This document shows, piece after piece, positions 23,616 through 36,359 of a stretch of DNA of 64,000 bases. How positions within the stretch are numbered: position 1 is the first letter of the stretch; the number at the start of each line of letters is the position of its first letter. Source of the stretch: Paragorgia papillata (lineage: Eukaryota; Cnidaria; Anthozoa; Scleralcyonacea; Coralliidae); contig JAWNZC010000314.1 in the NCBI GenBank assembly GCA_035771165.1, positions 6,092,001-6,156,000 on the forward strand, in the 5' to 3' direction. The notes beneath the pieces were generated by a model, which made no database searches, was not told where the DNA came from, and worked only from the letters and a program-made list of their open reading frames with translations. The translations under genes and the position numbers were made by a program.

Positions 23616-24749
23616 GAGCCAATGAAAAGGTTGTCTGGGTCAGTACGTTCCAAAATCTGGACGTAAGACGTTGATTGGTCAAGCGTAGGATCTTTTTTTA
23701 ATAATAAATTTCATTGGCTATCGTACACCTCTATTAATAACATGAGTGTAATATTCAACACCGTCTAGAAGGTGCAGTCATCAGCAGTGATTTCCTTGTA
23801 TATTTCCTTATATATTCTCTCTCTGTTTTGGAGCCTATACTTTCGCTTCACGTTGATATACAACTCACTTTTTTTGGAATGCCTTTGCTCTCTAGTGAGG
23901 ATTTTTTTGATTGCGTGGGAAAAGTCTTGATTCGTTACGAGCTCAACGAGCATCGAAGCGTTCAGCGACGAGACGTCTTCGTCATTGAAAATATATATAA
24001 GAAACAACAAGATAGCATCGTTGAAATATATCCTGTACGTATGTTGTTAGAAATCTATAAGCTTTCATTTGAAGTGTAGTTCAAGTCGTTCAAGTTCCTG
24101 TGTTTAATATAATTAAATATCTGAAATTCTATAACCGACTTCATGTGAGACGTTAAGTAAATAAATATTTATTTATTATTGAGTGAACATTTTGGACATT
24201 TGAAAAAGTTCCATATAACCCAGAAACATAAGCCATACATCAAAGTACTAACTGTGATCAAAGGGAAGCTTATGAAATTTATAACAACATACGTACAAGT
24301 TATCGTTCAACAATGCATAGTTTGGAAGTTATAACTGTCTGAGTGTCTGCATGACAAGTAACAGACGACGGATTTCAAAGTTTATAGTGAATATCGGGCA
24401 GCGTCACTTCGCCCGAACTAAAATCAAACCAGTTTTATTAAATTTGAGCAATTTTTAGTGGTCTAATGTATAGAAGACTGACGAGACGATAGCATTATTA
24501 CTTATTTGAGAAATACAAAATAGAGTTGACTCTGGATTATTAAAATATCATTACCCGTACGGCCTTCGGGAACGGCGGTTTCAAATTTCAAATCAAAACA
24601 GTAAAACACGGCTCGGTGTTCCAGAGGTTTATCGCGCTCGCCTACCGGGTTGGCCCCTCCCACTTTACCGCCTGGCTTCCTCGTGCGTCCCCGTTATCCC
24701 CCACGAGCGTCGAAAAACCTCTGGCACCCAGGGTACGTCTCCGCGGAGC

Positions 24750-26280
24750 GCGCCAAGAACCGCCAGTTGTCGAGATGAGCGTTGTTTTGATTTCGCGCTT
24801 TGTTTTCTTTGATTCCGTAGCTCATTTGAAAGCCCATTTCATAATTTAGCTCTATTGTATTAAACTAGGACTTTTACATGTACTGATGGTGTATTTATTT
24901 TATATATAAAAAATAAGAAAAACCTGTTGTTTTAATTCAATATTATGTGGTGCCAACTTTTGTACTTTGGGCTATCTAGCTATTTCTTCATTCAACAAAT
25001 TTATGTGTGCATGCTGTCCATAGATCGCTGTAGGAGTTGTAATTGTTCTTAAGTTCATCCTGTGACAGCAACTTGTCTTGTGCATGAATTTTCACTCCAC
25101 ATTACCCCCATGACACACCATTTGTTGTTGTGAAATACAGAGATTTACTGAGTAATGGTACTGGTATATTTCATGTTTACAGGTTCATGCTCAATTTTTG
25201 TTCCTACGGAAAGTTTTCTGGAAACGTTCTTCATGAAAAACATTTCATACCACGTCCCAACCACATGCAGGTTTCACAAATTAAAGAGCAGGGGAAAGTG
25301 GATATTAAAGTTGCACAACAGAATTGCCTCAGTCACTTGAGTTGTTTTTTTATCTTTTACATTACTTTAAAATACATTTTAAAGCTGTGTAGTACTCTTT
25401 GATTAATATTACAAAGATATTAAAGCTAGAAGTCTATGTAACAAAATGTATTGGTGATATAATTATTGAGAGGAGAATTGTATCACTATTGGGCGTGGTA
25501 GCTTTTTGCAAGAAATTATCAGAAGGGGATTTTTGATGAAAGTGATTCAACTCCTTTCCCTCCTGTGCCACCTAAAATGCCCCCTTCATTATTTTACTCG
25601 AATGCCAGCCAGATGATTTTACTCATCAAGTTGGAACGTCTAGGAAAGAAAGGGTTAAGCCCCTTTCCTCTAGTTTTATGCTTACTGTATGTGACACTGA
25701 CTACTACTAGTGTGACACTGACTACTACTAGTGTGTCACTGACTGATATATGCTTGTGAAAGACTGAATAATATAACATGGCTTTCGGGGAACTAAATTT
25801 TAGGAGGAAAGTAAAGTTAATTATGTGGGAAGAAAGTGGGTCTTGAACTGAATTAAATTAAAATGTGTTGGTCCACTGGATTATATTATCATTTCTTCCC
25901 TGGGATAGAATTAATAAAATCCATACATGTACAGTATCTTGATTTTCTGTATAAACAATCAGACATGTTTTCCAGACCCACTTGTTTTTAAACATAAGAA
26001 ACTTCAGCCAACTTCGTTCTTGAGACTTTATAAACAGCTCAGGCACATTTGTATTACCTTTAAATATTACTTTGCTCCTGTATTCCTTCAGAGTTTACTG
26101 ATACTGTCTGCTCTTTGTTTTTTAAGCAAACATTTTGTATAAACAACGCGCAACGAAACGCTTGAAAATATAAGTGGTTGCGCTGTGTAGCAGAGCACAG
26201 AGTGCGTCACAAATGATCTATTATTGATCATCACAATCATCAACATCACACATTATATATTACGATGACAAATTAACTTA
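24750..26280. other. No gene found; low-coding stretch
   Basis: Contains a short direct triplet of GTGTCACTGACTACTACTA-type units (25692-25745). I see no supported gene. Confidence 0.4.
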
Positions 26281-26339
26281 TCTCATTATTAAATATATTT
26301 TTCAACAGTTTGAAGACTCTCAAGAACTACAGGAGAATA

Positions 26340-26945
26340 CACCGGCCTTATAGCGCCAGTTTGCCAGAGCGTCGGCAAAGCGCCAGAGCGCCAGTTTGCC
26401 AGTGTAAAATTATCCACTGGCTCCCAGAGCGCCAGGAAAAGTGTTCTATATCTCACAACTAGAGAAATAACGTGATCCTTAGCGCCAGAGCGCCAGTTTG
26501 CCAGTGCAAAATTATCCACTGACTGCCAGTTTGCCAGTGTAAAATTATCCACTGGCTGCCAGAGCGCCAGGAAAAGTGTTCAATATCTCACAACTAGAGA
26601 AATAACGTGATCCTTAGCGCCAGAGTGCCAGTTCGCCAGTGTAAAATTATCCACTGGCTGCCAGAGCGCCAGGAAAAGTGTTCAATATCTCGTAGCGGAA
26701 ACTAGAGAAATAACGCGATCCTTAGTGCCAGAGCGCCAGTTTGCCAGTGTAAAATTATCCACTGACTGCCAGAGCGCCAGTTTGCCAGTATAAAATTATC
26801 CACTGGCTGCCTGAGCGCCAGTTCGCCAGTGTAAAATTATCCACTGGCTGCCAGAGCGCCAGGAAAAGTCTTCAATATCTCAAAGCGAGAAACTATCTAC
26901 AGAAATAACGTGATCCTTAGCGCTAGAACGCCAGTGTAAAATTAT
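26340..26945. repeat. GCCAG-rich compound satellite
   Basis: Irregular tandem units of AGAGCGCCAGTTTGCCAG, TGTAAAATTATCCACTGGCT and AGAGAAATAACGTGATCCTT form higher-order repeats of about 110-130 bp. The basic word is GCGCCAG or TTGCCAG. Confidence 0.85.
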
Positions 26946-27350
26946 ATCCTTTCATTCCCGTGGCTGTGGCTATATAAGACGCACATATAAGACGCATGTT
27001 ACGTTGGGGATGTGAAGTTGTTCGAAAGATAAGTTTGTTTGTGTGTTATCTCTCATAAACAGACGGCCCTTTTATCTCACAGTATAAAACTACTACGTAA
27101 AGAACAGTTTGCCATGGCTGTTATTTTATATTAGCCATTAATCAATAATAGTTCAGTTCCTATTAATGGCTAATTTCGAGTTGGCAAGCGATGAGGATTT
27201 TTATGAAAAATTGCGATAGGAACAAATATAAAACTGTCAAAATATTTTAGAAGAAGACTAGTTAGCCCTACATGCACTTCAGAATCTAAGAAAAGACAAT
27301 TGATGCACATAAAATAAGCTCATAGTGAGTTAGAAATTTGAACTATGAAG

Positions 27351-27428
27351 GATTCATGGGCTCGGAAGTCAGATTATTATTATATTATGGCTTATAAGAT
27401 TCATGGGCTCGGAAGTCAGATTATTATA
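27351..27428. repeat. Short tandem duplication (47-bp period)
   Basis: GATTCATGGGCTCGGAAGTC occurs at 27351 and 27398, each followed by AGATTATTA. Confidence 0.8.
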
Positions 27429-27732
27429 ATTTCTTGTTTCCTTTCATGTTAAAAAAGTTTTATGCTAATTGGCTTTTTTTGTCTAAGCTTCTTATCAGAT
27501 ACTCAAAAAGGTGTGTTGGTTTGCGCTAAAATAACCAAGTCCAAGGTGTAATTAATTATTGAACTGAATACAAGAACACTGTTTAAAATAACATTTTTAT
27601 TTTCCACAATAATCAATATATAAGCGTTACTAGTTTGAGACTTAACTTGTCGTGTCAATCAGGATAATCAAACAAAAAAGTAAAATTAGAATATCGACAA
27701 TTTTTGGCCTAATATATTTTGTTCTCTATTGT

Positions 27733-30090
27733 TCATTCTTCTCCATCATTGGCGCTATTCAATATACGGGAAGCGATTTCGTTTGTTGCTATTAACCGTT
27801 CGCGAATCCTGTTCGAGACATCCATGTTGGTCTTAAAGAAAGACTTGCGATATGCATGCATGGACAAGCCAAGTCTAGCTAGACTACTTTCATCTACTTC
27901 AGCTGTAACTTCTTTCACGAAGGCAATGGTTGCGCCATTTTTTGACCACATAACCAAGATGTTGGCTTTCAAGTGTAACCATACTTTCTTGCATGTCTGT
28001 TGGGGAAGGTCTTGTTCCCGAGCTGAATCGCTCTCTCACAAATTGGTCACGACAAGTGGACCATCGTAGTTGATGATCTTCTTCGCAATCTTTGCTGTCG
28101 TTTCTTCAGCGGCGCCTGTCAAGTGCTGTGATATAAGAAAGTACAGTAAGGACAATAGAAAATGGAAAATGTTAGAATTTAACGTAGATAAGTATAAAAG
28201 AGTTTATTATTTTTAAATAAAATACGTGTTGGTTTAAGACATGTTGCTTATAAATGTTTAATTCCCGACGGCTTAAAACCAACAAGGATCAGTTTATCTA
28301 CGATCAAGACTACCACCATGCAAGGCATAATTATAGTTACATTAATTACAATTATATTTTTTTAGTTATACATACAGGACTGGATGCATGCAAGGGGACA
28401 TACGTTTCACATTTCTATCAAAGAACACAAGAACTAAAAGTTTTCCCGACTTTTTTGGGGGGAAGACAGAATCCGCGAGGGGGGGATAGTATCCGCTAGC
28501 ATGTCCGGGGGACAGTTTCAGCAAGGGACACTCCCCCTTCCGTGGGAAAATATTTAATTCTAGTATAAAGTTGTATATCGAAAGTATGTTTTGTGGTTTT
28601 GTTATGAAACTGCACTCGATTAAATGCAGCAAATAGAATTTGAGAGCCCAGAAGAAAAAAAAAATTTAGAGGGCATGTCCCCGAACCACACCTTCGACTT
28701 TGGGGTTCGCTAAGTTAATTAACCCCCTTTTTTTTAAAATTCTGGATGCAACTTTACCTTTTCGATTATGTCTTTTTGTTTCTTGAAATATTCATTTAAC
28801 TTGATGACCTGTTTCACGTATCTCTTTGGAATTGTTCTTGAAATTGGCCCGTACGCTTGAAACAGAGCCCGCCGAGTATACTGGTAGGTGATGTACAATA
28901 TCACCGTCCAGCGCAAAACATGGCGACGTTCTTTAGTTGCCCTAGTAACTAAGTTGCCAGCCTGCCAACTAGAATTGAGTTGAAGACAAACTTGTTCGTC
29001 AAACTTGTCAAATTCAGCTAAAGCTTCGTCGTCGAGACGATATTCGATGGCCATATCGTCACCGTGGTGATCGCAGTAAATGGCGTTGAACAAAGCGTTG
29101 AGGTCTTGAAGGTTGGACCGTCTCAGCGCAACCTCGTATTCTGCGCTTTCTTTGCGTGTCAAAGCTTCAGGTTTGACGATGGCGACATTAAACCTCGCAT
29201 CAAAACCATCTTGGCCTGCAGGCTGCAGACATTAGAGGATAGCACTAAGAAATTTTTCACCTGCAATTAACAAACAAAAGTATATCTATATTACTATTAA
29301 TATATATTAATTTAGCACCTCCGTATACAACTTCGTACCCAGGAAATGCATGGCCTAGTCACTTAAGTAATAGGCATATATTTGGTCAGACAAATTTCAG
29401 CATACTATACACGGTGAAACTGATTATAGCGACAATAAAATGCTATAGTACTAATAAATAATAAATAAACGCACCTGAACAAACCCTCCGAGAGCAATGC
29501 TTGTTTTGTCAACGCCGACTGGACTTGAGTTGGAACCAGTTGACACAAATAAGGAATCTCCGTACAAACGGCACAACGTTCCCATTTCTCTCTCGCTCAA
29601 AATTTGTTTTAGCGTTTGGTACATCTCGTCTTTAACGATGACTGCCGTGCCATTGTTTCCGATAAGATGTTGGCGTAGCCCAACTTCAGTGAACTTGTCG
29701 ATCGTCAATCTTACGTTATTCTCCCGTTCGACAAAAGACATTGGGATTTTTCCTCCATGATTGTTAGCTGGAGATTTTGCAGCATCAGGAGGAGCCAAAC
29801 ACAGAACGAAACATCCCAAACTTTCATGATGACCCTCCGACAACTTGAGGCGTGTTTTGGAGCCTAACAAATCAGCTATTCGTGGAATAATGGCTAAAAA
29901 CATAATCTCTTTTACAACACCGTGAGCACGAGCAAATGTTTGCAGCCAATAATGTTTGCAGCCAATCGGTGAAATAAACCGGGGCCACATCATTCCATTC
30001 TATAGTATTTTCACTTGCTTCTGTTGCCAAGGCCTTTATTGTATCGTCAACGTCGCTGACTTTTCGCTTTCGTCGAGAATTTCCAAGCAT
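27733..30090 (-). pseudogene. Three-exon gene resembling DUF3987 P-loop proteins, two disabling lesions
   Basis: Exons on the minus strand are 30090-29475, 29222-28758 and 28125-27733, with introns GTGCG..TGCAG (252 bp) and GTAAAG..CACAG (632 bp), all phase 0. Without a 16-bp tandem duplication (29935-29966), exon 1 is exactly 200 codons; the total is then 485 codons. An N-terminal basic stretch (SRRKRKV) could be a nuclear signal. Motifs are a P-loop-like APPDAAKSP (residues 94-102), a Walker B-like AVIVKDE (144-150), then GFVQPAGQDGFDARF across the exon 1/2 junction, which fits the DUF3987 layout as I remember it. An in-frame TGA (28038-28036) precedes 101 further codons of protein-like sequence. 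AATAAA lies at 27601-27596. DUF3987 is often linked to primase/helicase proteins of phages and mobile elements; the function here is unknown. Confidence 0.55.
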
Positions 30091-30416
30091 TGTGATTTGT
30101 GACTATAAGCTGTCTCACAACAAGCGTTCGAATGATTTGGTAATTGTTAAACTTTTTATTTATATGTTCAGTTCAAATTTGCGCGCTTTTTCCCCCCCTA
30201 ATTTGATCATTAAACAGATTAAATCCAGATACGCGTATATCACGGTTCAAGGTGATCTAATCTACAACGTCATTTTTCTTTGTTAAACTGAGCCAATTTC
30301 CTATACTATATGAACATTCAGTTAACTCTTTCCTGTCTGCATAGGTACTTGGGGAAAGCCCTAGACAGAAATGCGTTATATATAGATCTCTCTAAACAAA
30401 ACAAGTTACAGACTTA

Positions 30417-30647
30417 GGGGCTGTTCACACGAGACCGGGTTATCTCGGGGGGGGGGGGGGGTAGGGATAACTCGGGGGACTAGGGTTACCCTATCGCTCC
30501 GACCGAGTTATCAGCTATACCCCGAGTTATCTCGGTCTCATGTGAACGGTTTACTTTTTTAACATGGAAATAAACTAACACCGAGTTATCTCGGGGGATA
30601 GGGATAACCCTACCCCCCGAGATAACTCGCCTCATGTGAACAGGCCC
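30417..30647. mobile_element. PIF/Harbinger-like MITE (231 bp, TTA duplication)
   Basis: Ends GGGGCTGTTCACACGAG and CTCATGTGAACAGGCCC; TTA at 30414-30416 and 30648-30650. The interior repeats CGAGTTATCTCGG and GGGATAAC words and includes an 18-G run. Confidence 0.75.
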
Positions 30648-30650
30648 TTA

Positions 30651-30970
30651 CAGCGGTAATTTCAGGTGATTCGCGCCCACCGGATGTAAAAGTTCTTGGC
30701 GCCGATCTTTTTGACATAAAGGAGTGGTCACCAAATAACACGTTTCAACGATATTTAGTATATATTATCTTATTAAACAGCCTATATTCTTATTCAGATC
30801 TCATTAATGTTGGTTTAAAACAGCCTCGATCTTCTTTCACACATCGGTGGTGTCGGTGGTTTTGTTATTCCGTGATTTGGTAACCACTCCTTTATGTCAA
30901 AAATAACTATTGGCGCCAAGAAATTGCACATCTGGTGGGCGTGAATCACCTAAAACTGCTGTTGTAATGA
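30651..30970. mobile_element. TIR element abutting the previous MITE
   Basis: Inverted ends include TCAGGTGATTCGCGCCCACC (left) and GGTGGGCGTGAATCACCT (right). A second inverted pair (TTGACATAAAGGAGTGGTCA) lies inside. The exact ends and target duplication are unclear. Confidence 0.55.
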
Positions 30971-30999
30971 CTCGATCGCGCGAGTCTGTGAAAGAAATG

Positions 31000-31360
31000 T
31001 GCGCACTTTTTTGTGCTAGCGGAATGTCCGGCTTACTGATCCGGACATTGCTAATTTTTGGCGTGGTTTTGCAAAAACACTTGTAGAACGGAGATTATAT
31101 AGACATACTGCATGAAGACCACAAATACTTGCAGATTTTACGTTAATCTCATTTTATCTATTTAATGTACAATCATTGGTGCGAAAAAATATTGGAGAAC
31201 TTTTGGCGGTCATTTCCTATCGGAAAAACTGATAACTGTTATGACAGCAATTACGTATAGTACTATCTGTACACGTTTACAGAAGTATAGATAACATCAC
31301 TCTAAACAATGGAAAGATTTATTCTGCATATTGTAGTATTTTTATTTCCTGATTTTAGAC
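31000..31360. other. No gene found
   Basis: No supported coding region or repeat that I can define. Confidence 0.3.
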
Positions 31361-31745
31361 AGATTGGCATCAACCCAAATTAATTCACCGTCGCGTGATC
31401 ACATTCTTTCAGATGGCTTTGCATTAATGATCGAGGACAAAAATATCGTGACAAACATTTTTAATTACTGCAAGCTACTTAGCAAGAGATCATTCTAGAG
31501 CGACTACGAAAAATTGAACAAATGTGATGTGACTTTCCTTCTACAGCTGCGAGTCAAATTACCACGACTGCACTCCTAATCCTATTTTTAAAAATTCTGC
31601 ACAGTATGTAAGTCAGATTAGCATAGTAATTAATTGATGAAAGCATTTGTCGATATAGAAACGATTTGCTTAAATGCGTTATAATTCTGCAACAAGCACG
31701 AAAGTTGTATGTTGATAAACAATATGCATACATTGTTATTTTCAT
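31360..31745. repeat. Dispersed repeat also at 45780-46160, 46965-47170 and 47300-47480
   Basis: Shared words include CAGATTGGCATCAACCCAAA, AATATCGTGACAAACATTT and TACGAAAAATTGAACAAA. The other copies are arranged as inverted pairs around 46190-47290. Confidence 0.7.
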
Positions 31746-32130
31746 GGAGTAATTTTAACTCCCCAAACAGGAGTTAATAAAAAAGGTTAAAAACTATCCG
31801 TTTGGGGGAGTAAAAAGAACTCCACTGTCGGAGTTAAAATAACCCCCGAATTTTGCGGTTAAAATAACCCATATTAGGGAGTAAAAATTAATTACTCCTA
31901 TTTCACGAGTAAAAACTCGGCCCAAAAAGCTTCAACATAAGATAGCTTTTAAGCAATTGAGGAGTGAAACCTATTATCGATAAAATCGACAATAAAATTG
32001 ACAACGGTTTCTTTTAAATGTCAGCATCGATCAAATTTTCTACCTAACCCAACTCAAACAACATTTTCTCAAAGGCAATTTAACAGAATCTACTAACAAA
32101 TTAACAAAGACAGATTGACAAAGGACATAA

Positions 32131-32280
32131 CTACACTACACTACACTACACTACACTACACTACACTACACTACACTACACTACACTACACTACACTACA
32201 CTACACTACACTACACTACACTACACTACACTACACTACACTACACTACACTACACTACACTACACTACACTACACTACA
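32131..32280. repeat. (CTACA)30 pentanucleotide array
   Basis: Exactly 150 bp of uninterrupted units. The 5' flank, AACAAAGACAGATTGACAAA followed by GGACATAACTA, is the same as at 57739-57770. Confidence 0.95.
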
Positions 32281-32765
32281 CGTAAAGGATTTTTAAATTG
32301 GTTAAAAGAAAAGCCATATATTTTATTGCCAAATTTGTCTGCCATTCTTTATACTCTATAAAGAACAATTTTTACTCTACTCCTCCGAAAGGGTTAATTT
32401 AACTCCGGAAATGAAGTCAAAATATGCCAATAATTTTAATTACTCCTCTATATTGCATGTGTCCACCACAAAATATATGAAAAAGTTATCAGATTTGAAT
32501 GAGTTATAATTGAGTCAAAATGCGCCAGCATGCCCGTATAGCCAGTTTAGGAGCCACTGTGTAACAACATAATTTTGGGCTTTAACTTTGTAGACTCTAG
32601 ATTGGGCGCCACGAAATTTATTGGTTTCTAGTCTCTTTCTGGGAGTAACTCCTCTGAATGGGAGTTCAAATTATTACTCCCTAAAATTTACTTCCCTAAA
32701 ATGGAGTAAAGGGGAGGAGTTAAAATTACTCTTTGAAAATAACATTGTGATCACCGCCATGACGT

Positions 32766-33390
32766 CAAGTGCAAGTAATCCACATTGTGTTCAGTAAGCA
32801 GACGAGACTATAAAAAGAGTTGGTAAGTTTTAGTTTTTCACTTGTGAAGAAGATCTGAAGATATACTGAGGAAAGACATTGCAGAAATACATTGCTGGTA
32901 AGTTTGATATTCATATCTGAGTCGTTCGTATCGTAGTCATTGCCTATGTTCGTATATACATGTACGGAAATCTTATTTCATCATACCACTGATGATTTAT
33001 CATGCGGTATGTCTAGGGCTGATAAGCCCCGCTCCAAGCTGTTCATTTTACTGCTAAGACCTATAGGTGTTGATTTTATGGAGGGAGGAAAACCGGAGAA
33101 CCCGGCGAAAAAAACCCGAAGCACAGGAGTGACCAACCAAACTCTACTCACATGAGTTCCAAGCTCAAGAACGGGGTTATTCCCAGACGGTCAGCCATCC
33201 AAGTACTAACCCCGTCTAACCGGGCTTAACTTTTGGTGAGAGGCAACGCCGTAAACGGAAATACAGAAAGCCAAATGCTTTTTTTTATCTTTAGTTTATT
33301 ATGACTTTGGTTCAAGATTCTTTGTGCAAAATGTTATTTAGGCCACAAATATTTTAAACTTCTAACTTTTTGCCACTATGTTATACGGTG
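32766..33390. repeat. Duplicated block with 5S-related SINE (partner about 48250-48880)
   Basis: Collinear with about 48250-48880 at about 95% identity. It contains the shared upstream word GAAGAAGATCTGAAGATATA, a CATACCACTGATGATTTATC stretch and the SINE at 33066-33250. Confidence 0.75.
33066..33250 (-). repeat. 5S rRNA-related SINE, copy 2
   Basis: The minus strand reads GAGTTAAGC-like box A, GTTAGTACTTGGATGGCTGA and TCTGGGAATAACC. Same body and tail as copy 1. Confidence 0.65.
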
Positions 33391-34339
33391 GTTGGTATAG
33401 ATAAGTCAAAATCGTTTCAGGTTAATAGTGTTGGGAAATATTTGTTAATCGTAATTATTCAAGTAATAGGTTAAAATGAAAACTATATAATAGTAATAAA
33501 ACTAACTAGAGACGTGTTTCGTTGACAAGTAAAAGCGTCTGCTGTTATGTATAAAAAGATAAAGTTGTTCCACAACAACAATAGGAACCGTTTACGAAAT
33601 ACGATAGCAACTTCAACGACGTCGTCGTTTAAACAAAATAATTCCAGTTGTGAAACAAAGAGAATGAATAATTTTTCGTCCCTATGTAGAGTAATCTCAA
33701 CAGCGTCCTCGTTAGAGCATTTTCACGTCTTCAGGGCGAGGTCAACTTACCAAAATATGAAGAACTGTTGCTTAAGATTGACTTCGATACTGACACTACA
33801 ACCATTTTAGCAGTATTGGGGCGTTTTGAAAGTCATTAAACTAGCTTCAAATATCTAAGATAAGTAATAGATAAATACCGAGAAGGAGGGATGTATATGC
33901 TATATCGCGCATATCTGACTTAATTTATTATTGAGGAGGTTCTCCAACAAAGTTTTGTCTATTTTTTCCACCTTGGACAAAGATTTTCCTTGTTTTTTTC
34001 TTTATTTCATATCTAATTATTATTCAAGGGCTTTATGTACTATTTAAAACACGTTCTGTTTGTTGGCGTAGTAATTTTGAAAAATAACGTTGTCTAAGGC
34101 GAGAAAATCAAAGCTAAAGTTTATGTAAATCAGGAGAAAATTTTATCAGATATAAAACCACGATACGGTTATGATTTTTCTTTGTGTTTTCCTCATGAAT
34201 TATTAATGTATTTTTTAAGCAATATAAAGACCTCGGCAGAACAAAGAAAACCGACTCAATAATAAATTAATAGTGAGTTAGTCGTGACCTTTTCTAATAC
34301 AAATGTTGCTTTTTGATGGCCGTCGTCGTCGTTGGTTGG

Positions 34340-34940
34340 ACTAATAAACTGTTGAAAGATTATGGTGTTTGTAAAGAACATTTTAATTTTGGCTATACTT
34401 TTTCATGGTTATTGGTACAACATTAAGAATTATAAACAAGCTAGTAGTTATCTTTTTATGTTTCAAAATTAGTTATTGGCTACCATATACAATACAAAAA
34501 AGATAATTTTTCCACTAAATCAGATCAATATAAAATTTTTCAAAGAAACTTAAAAAAATAAATGTATTTGTATCCTTACTTTGACGTTGTTTTCAATGTC
34601 TGCAGTTTAACTTAAAACAAAGACAAAGGTCTTTGTCTATATTGAAATTTAGGAAGTCTAGTAAAAAAATAATAATTTTCATTGTAGGATTTCTTTTATG
34701 AGTTAATATATATATTAATACCAAAAAAAGAAAATCTTAACTATAACTATTAAAATGTTTAAATCTTAAATATAAAAATGGAAAAGAAATGTGAACTATG
34801 CTAGTAACAACTGCTTATTACTTAAAAAATGAATGAATATGTAGAACTCGATAATATAAAATATAAAAGCTAAATAAAATTTAGTATATTCTATGAACAA
34901 CTAAAATTATCGGGCGTTTTTTAACAGTTTAGCTTTTATA
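34340..34940 (+). repeat. Crystallin upstream-flank repeat, copy preceding C
   Basis: Matches 63127-64000 directly and 15878-16530 inverted. An insertion (about 34950-36980) separates it from the rest of the upstream region of copy C. Confidence 0.8.
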
Positions 34941-34949
34941 AGGCAGAAA

Positions 34950-36340
34950 GTGTAACTAGGCCAGCGGCTGTGGGTCAAAAACTAGCCTAGAAATGAAGTT
35001 TCGCTGGACACATTTAAAGAATAAGATTTCTTTAGTGGAAATGCATTTAAATTCGATGCAGATGCCAAATCAACTAATTGGCCCCGGAGTTAACAACCAG
35101 TTTGGTCAAAAGGGGGGGGGGGTGCTAAATAATGACGTCATCTGTTATTGGAAAAAATATAAATTTTGGAAATCTGCAAGTTAAACATTTCTGCCAGATA
35201 GATCTATATAAGTGGACAAAAAAACTCAATTGCACTAATTACTTTCAGTCATTCGTTACAGAAATATCGCACACCAAAGTTTTTGCAAATTGCTGACTAA
35301 GCATTTTTTGTTTGTTTTATATGTCCAAATGGTTCATTTCAAATCCTTTATTTTTCTACCAGTAAAGTTCCTGTTAACACTAGATCATCTCTTAGAGAAA
35401 GGCTTAAAAGATTTAAATAGCACTAGTATCTTTAATTCGGCACTCCAGTGTGTTCATCAAAAGATGGTAAATTTCTTTAAAAAATGTGGAGTAAAATTTG
35501 GAGAGGAAGCAAAAATTAGATTTTCTACCACACTCCTAAGCATTCAATGAATCATCCAGATCCTTAAAAATTAAGCGTAGTATCAAAATACCACTTCAAT
35601 CAATAGTATATCAAAGCAAAAGAACAACTAATTAAACGCTTATTTTGTAGTAGAATGACCTCTGAGGTGCCTAAAAACTGGACAATTAAAATAGTTGTAG
35701 CAGAAATGAAGAAATAATTAGCAACGTTTCTTGTTTTTCTCCTGGACATTTAATTTTAACTTGATTTCCACAGTTGTTGATTACCATTTTAAGAGAAAAG
35801 CTATCATCCTTTAATGGACAGACTTGAGTCCTGAATTTAAGGTACTAGGGCAAAAGAAATATTTTAGACCATTCTCTTAAAGATGGTCTCTCAATAGAAG
35901 CTTTGCTGGTAGAAAAATAAACGAGTTACAATGAACCATTTCTTAAATACAAAATAGATAAAAAATGCTTAGTCAGCATTTTTCAAAAACTTTGGTCAAC
36001 GATATTTCCGTAACGAATGACTGAGAGTAATCAGTCCAATTGAGTTTTTTTGTCCACTTATCTACTTATCTAGATCTATCTGGCAGAAATGTTTAACTTG
36101 CACATTTCCAAAATTTTTTTTTTTTCCAACTACATATGACGTCATTATTTAGCACACCCCCCTTTTTGACCAAACTGGTTGTTAACTCCGGGGCCAATTA
36201 GTTGATTTCACATCTGCATCGTATTTAATTGTATTTCCACTAAAGAAATCTTATTCTTTAAATGTGTCCAACGAAACTTAAGAATATCGAGGCACAGCCA
36301 CCGGCCTAAACCCAGGACCATAAGGCCGTTTAACAAAACT
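34950..36340. mobile_element. Foldback element with about 340-bp arms
   Basis: The left arm (34950-35315) and right arm (35948-36340) share, inverted, TTTCGCTGGACACATTTAAA-type ends, AACTAATTGGCCCCGGAGTT and GCTGACTAAGCATTTTTTG. It lies in an insertion that splits the copy C upstream flank between two GTAAC words (about 34947 and 36982). A core frame at 35290-35550 has no recognised family. Confidence 0.65.
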
Positions 36341-36359
36341 GAACAAGAAATTAAAGGAG

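Noticed and set aside
23242..23682. 146-codon minus-strand frame
   Set aside because: It overlaps an inverted-end repeat (CCAGAGGTT words) that recurs at 24605-24745, with competing frames and no recognisable domain.
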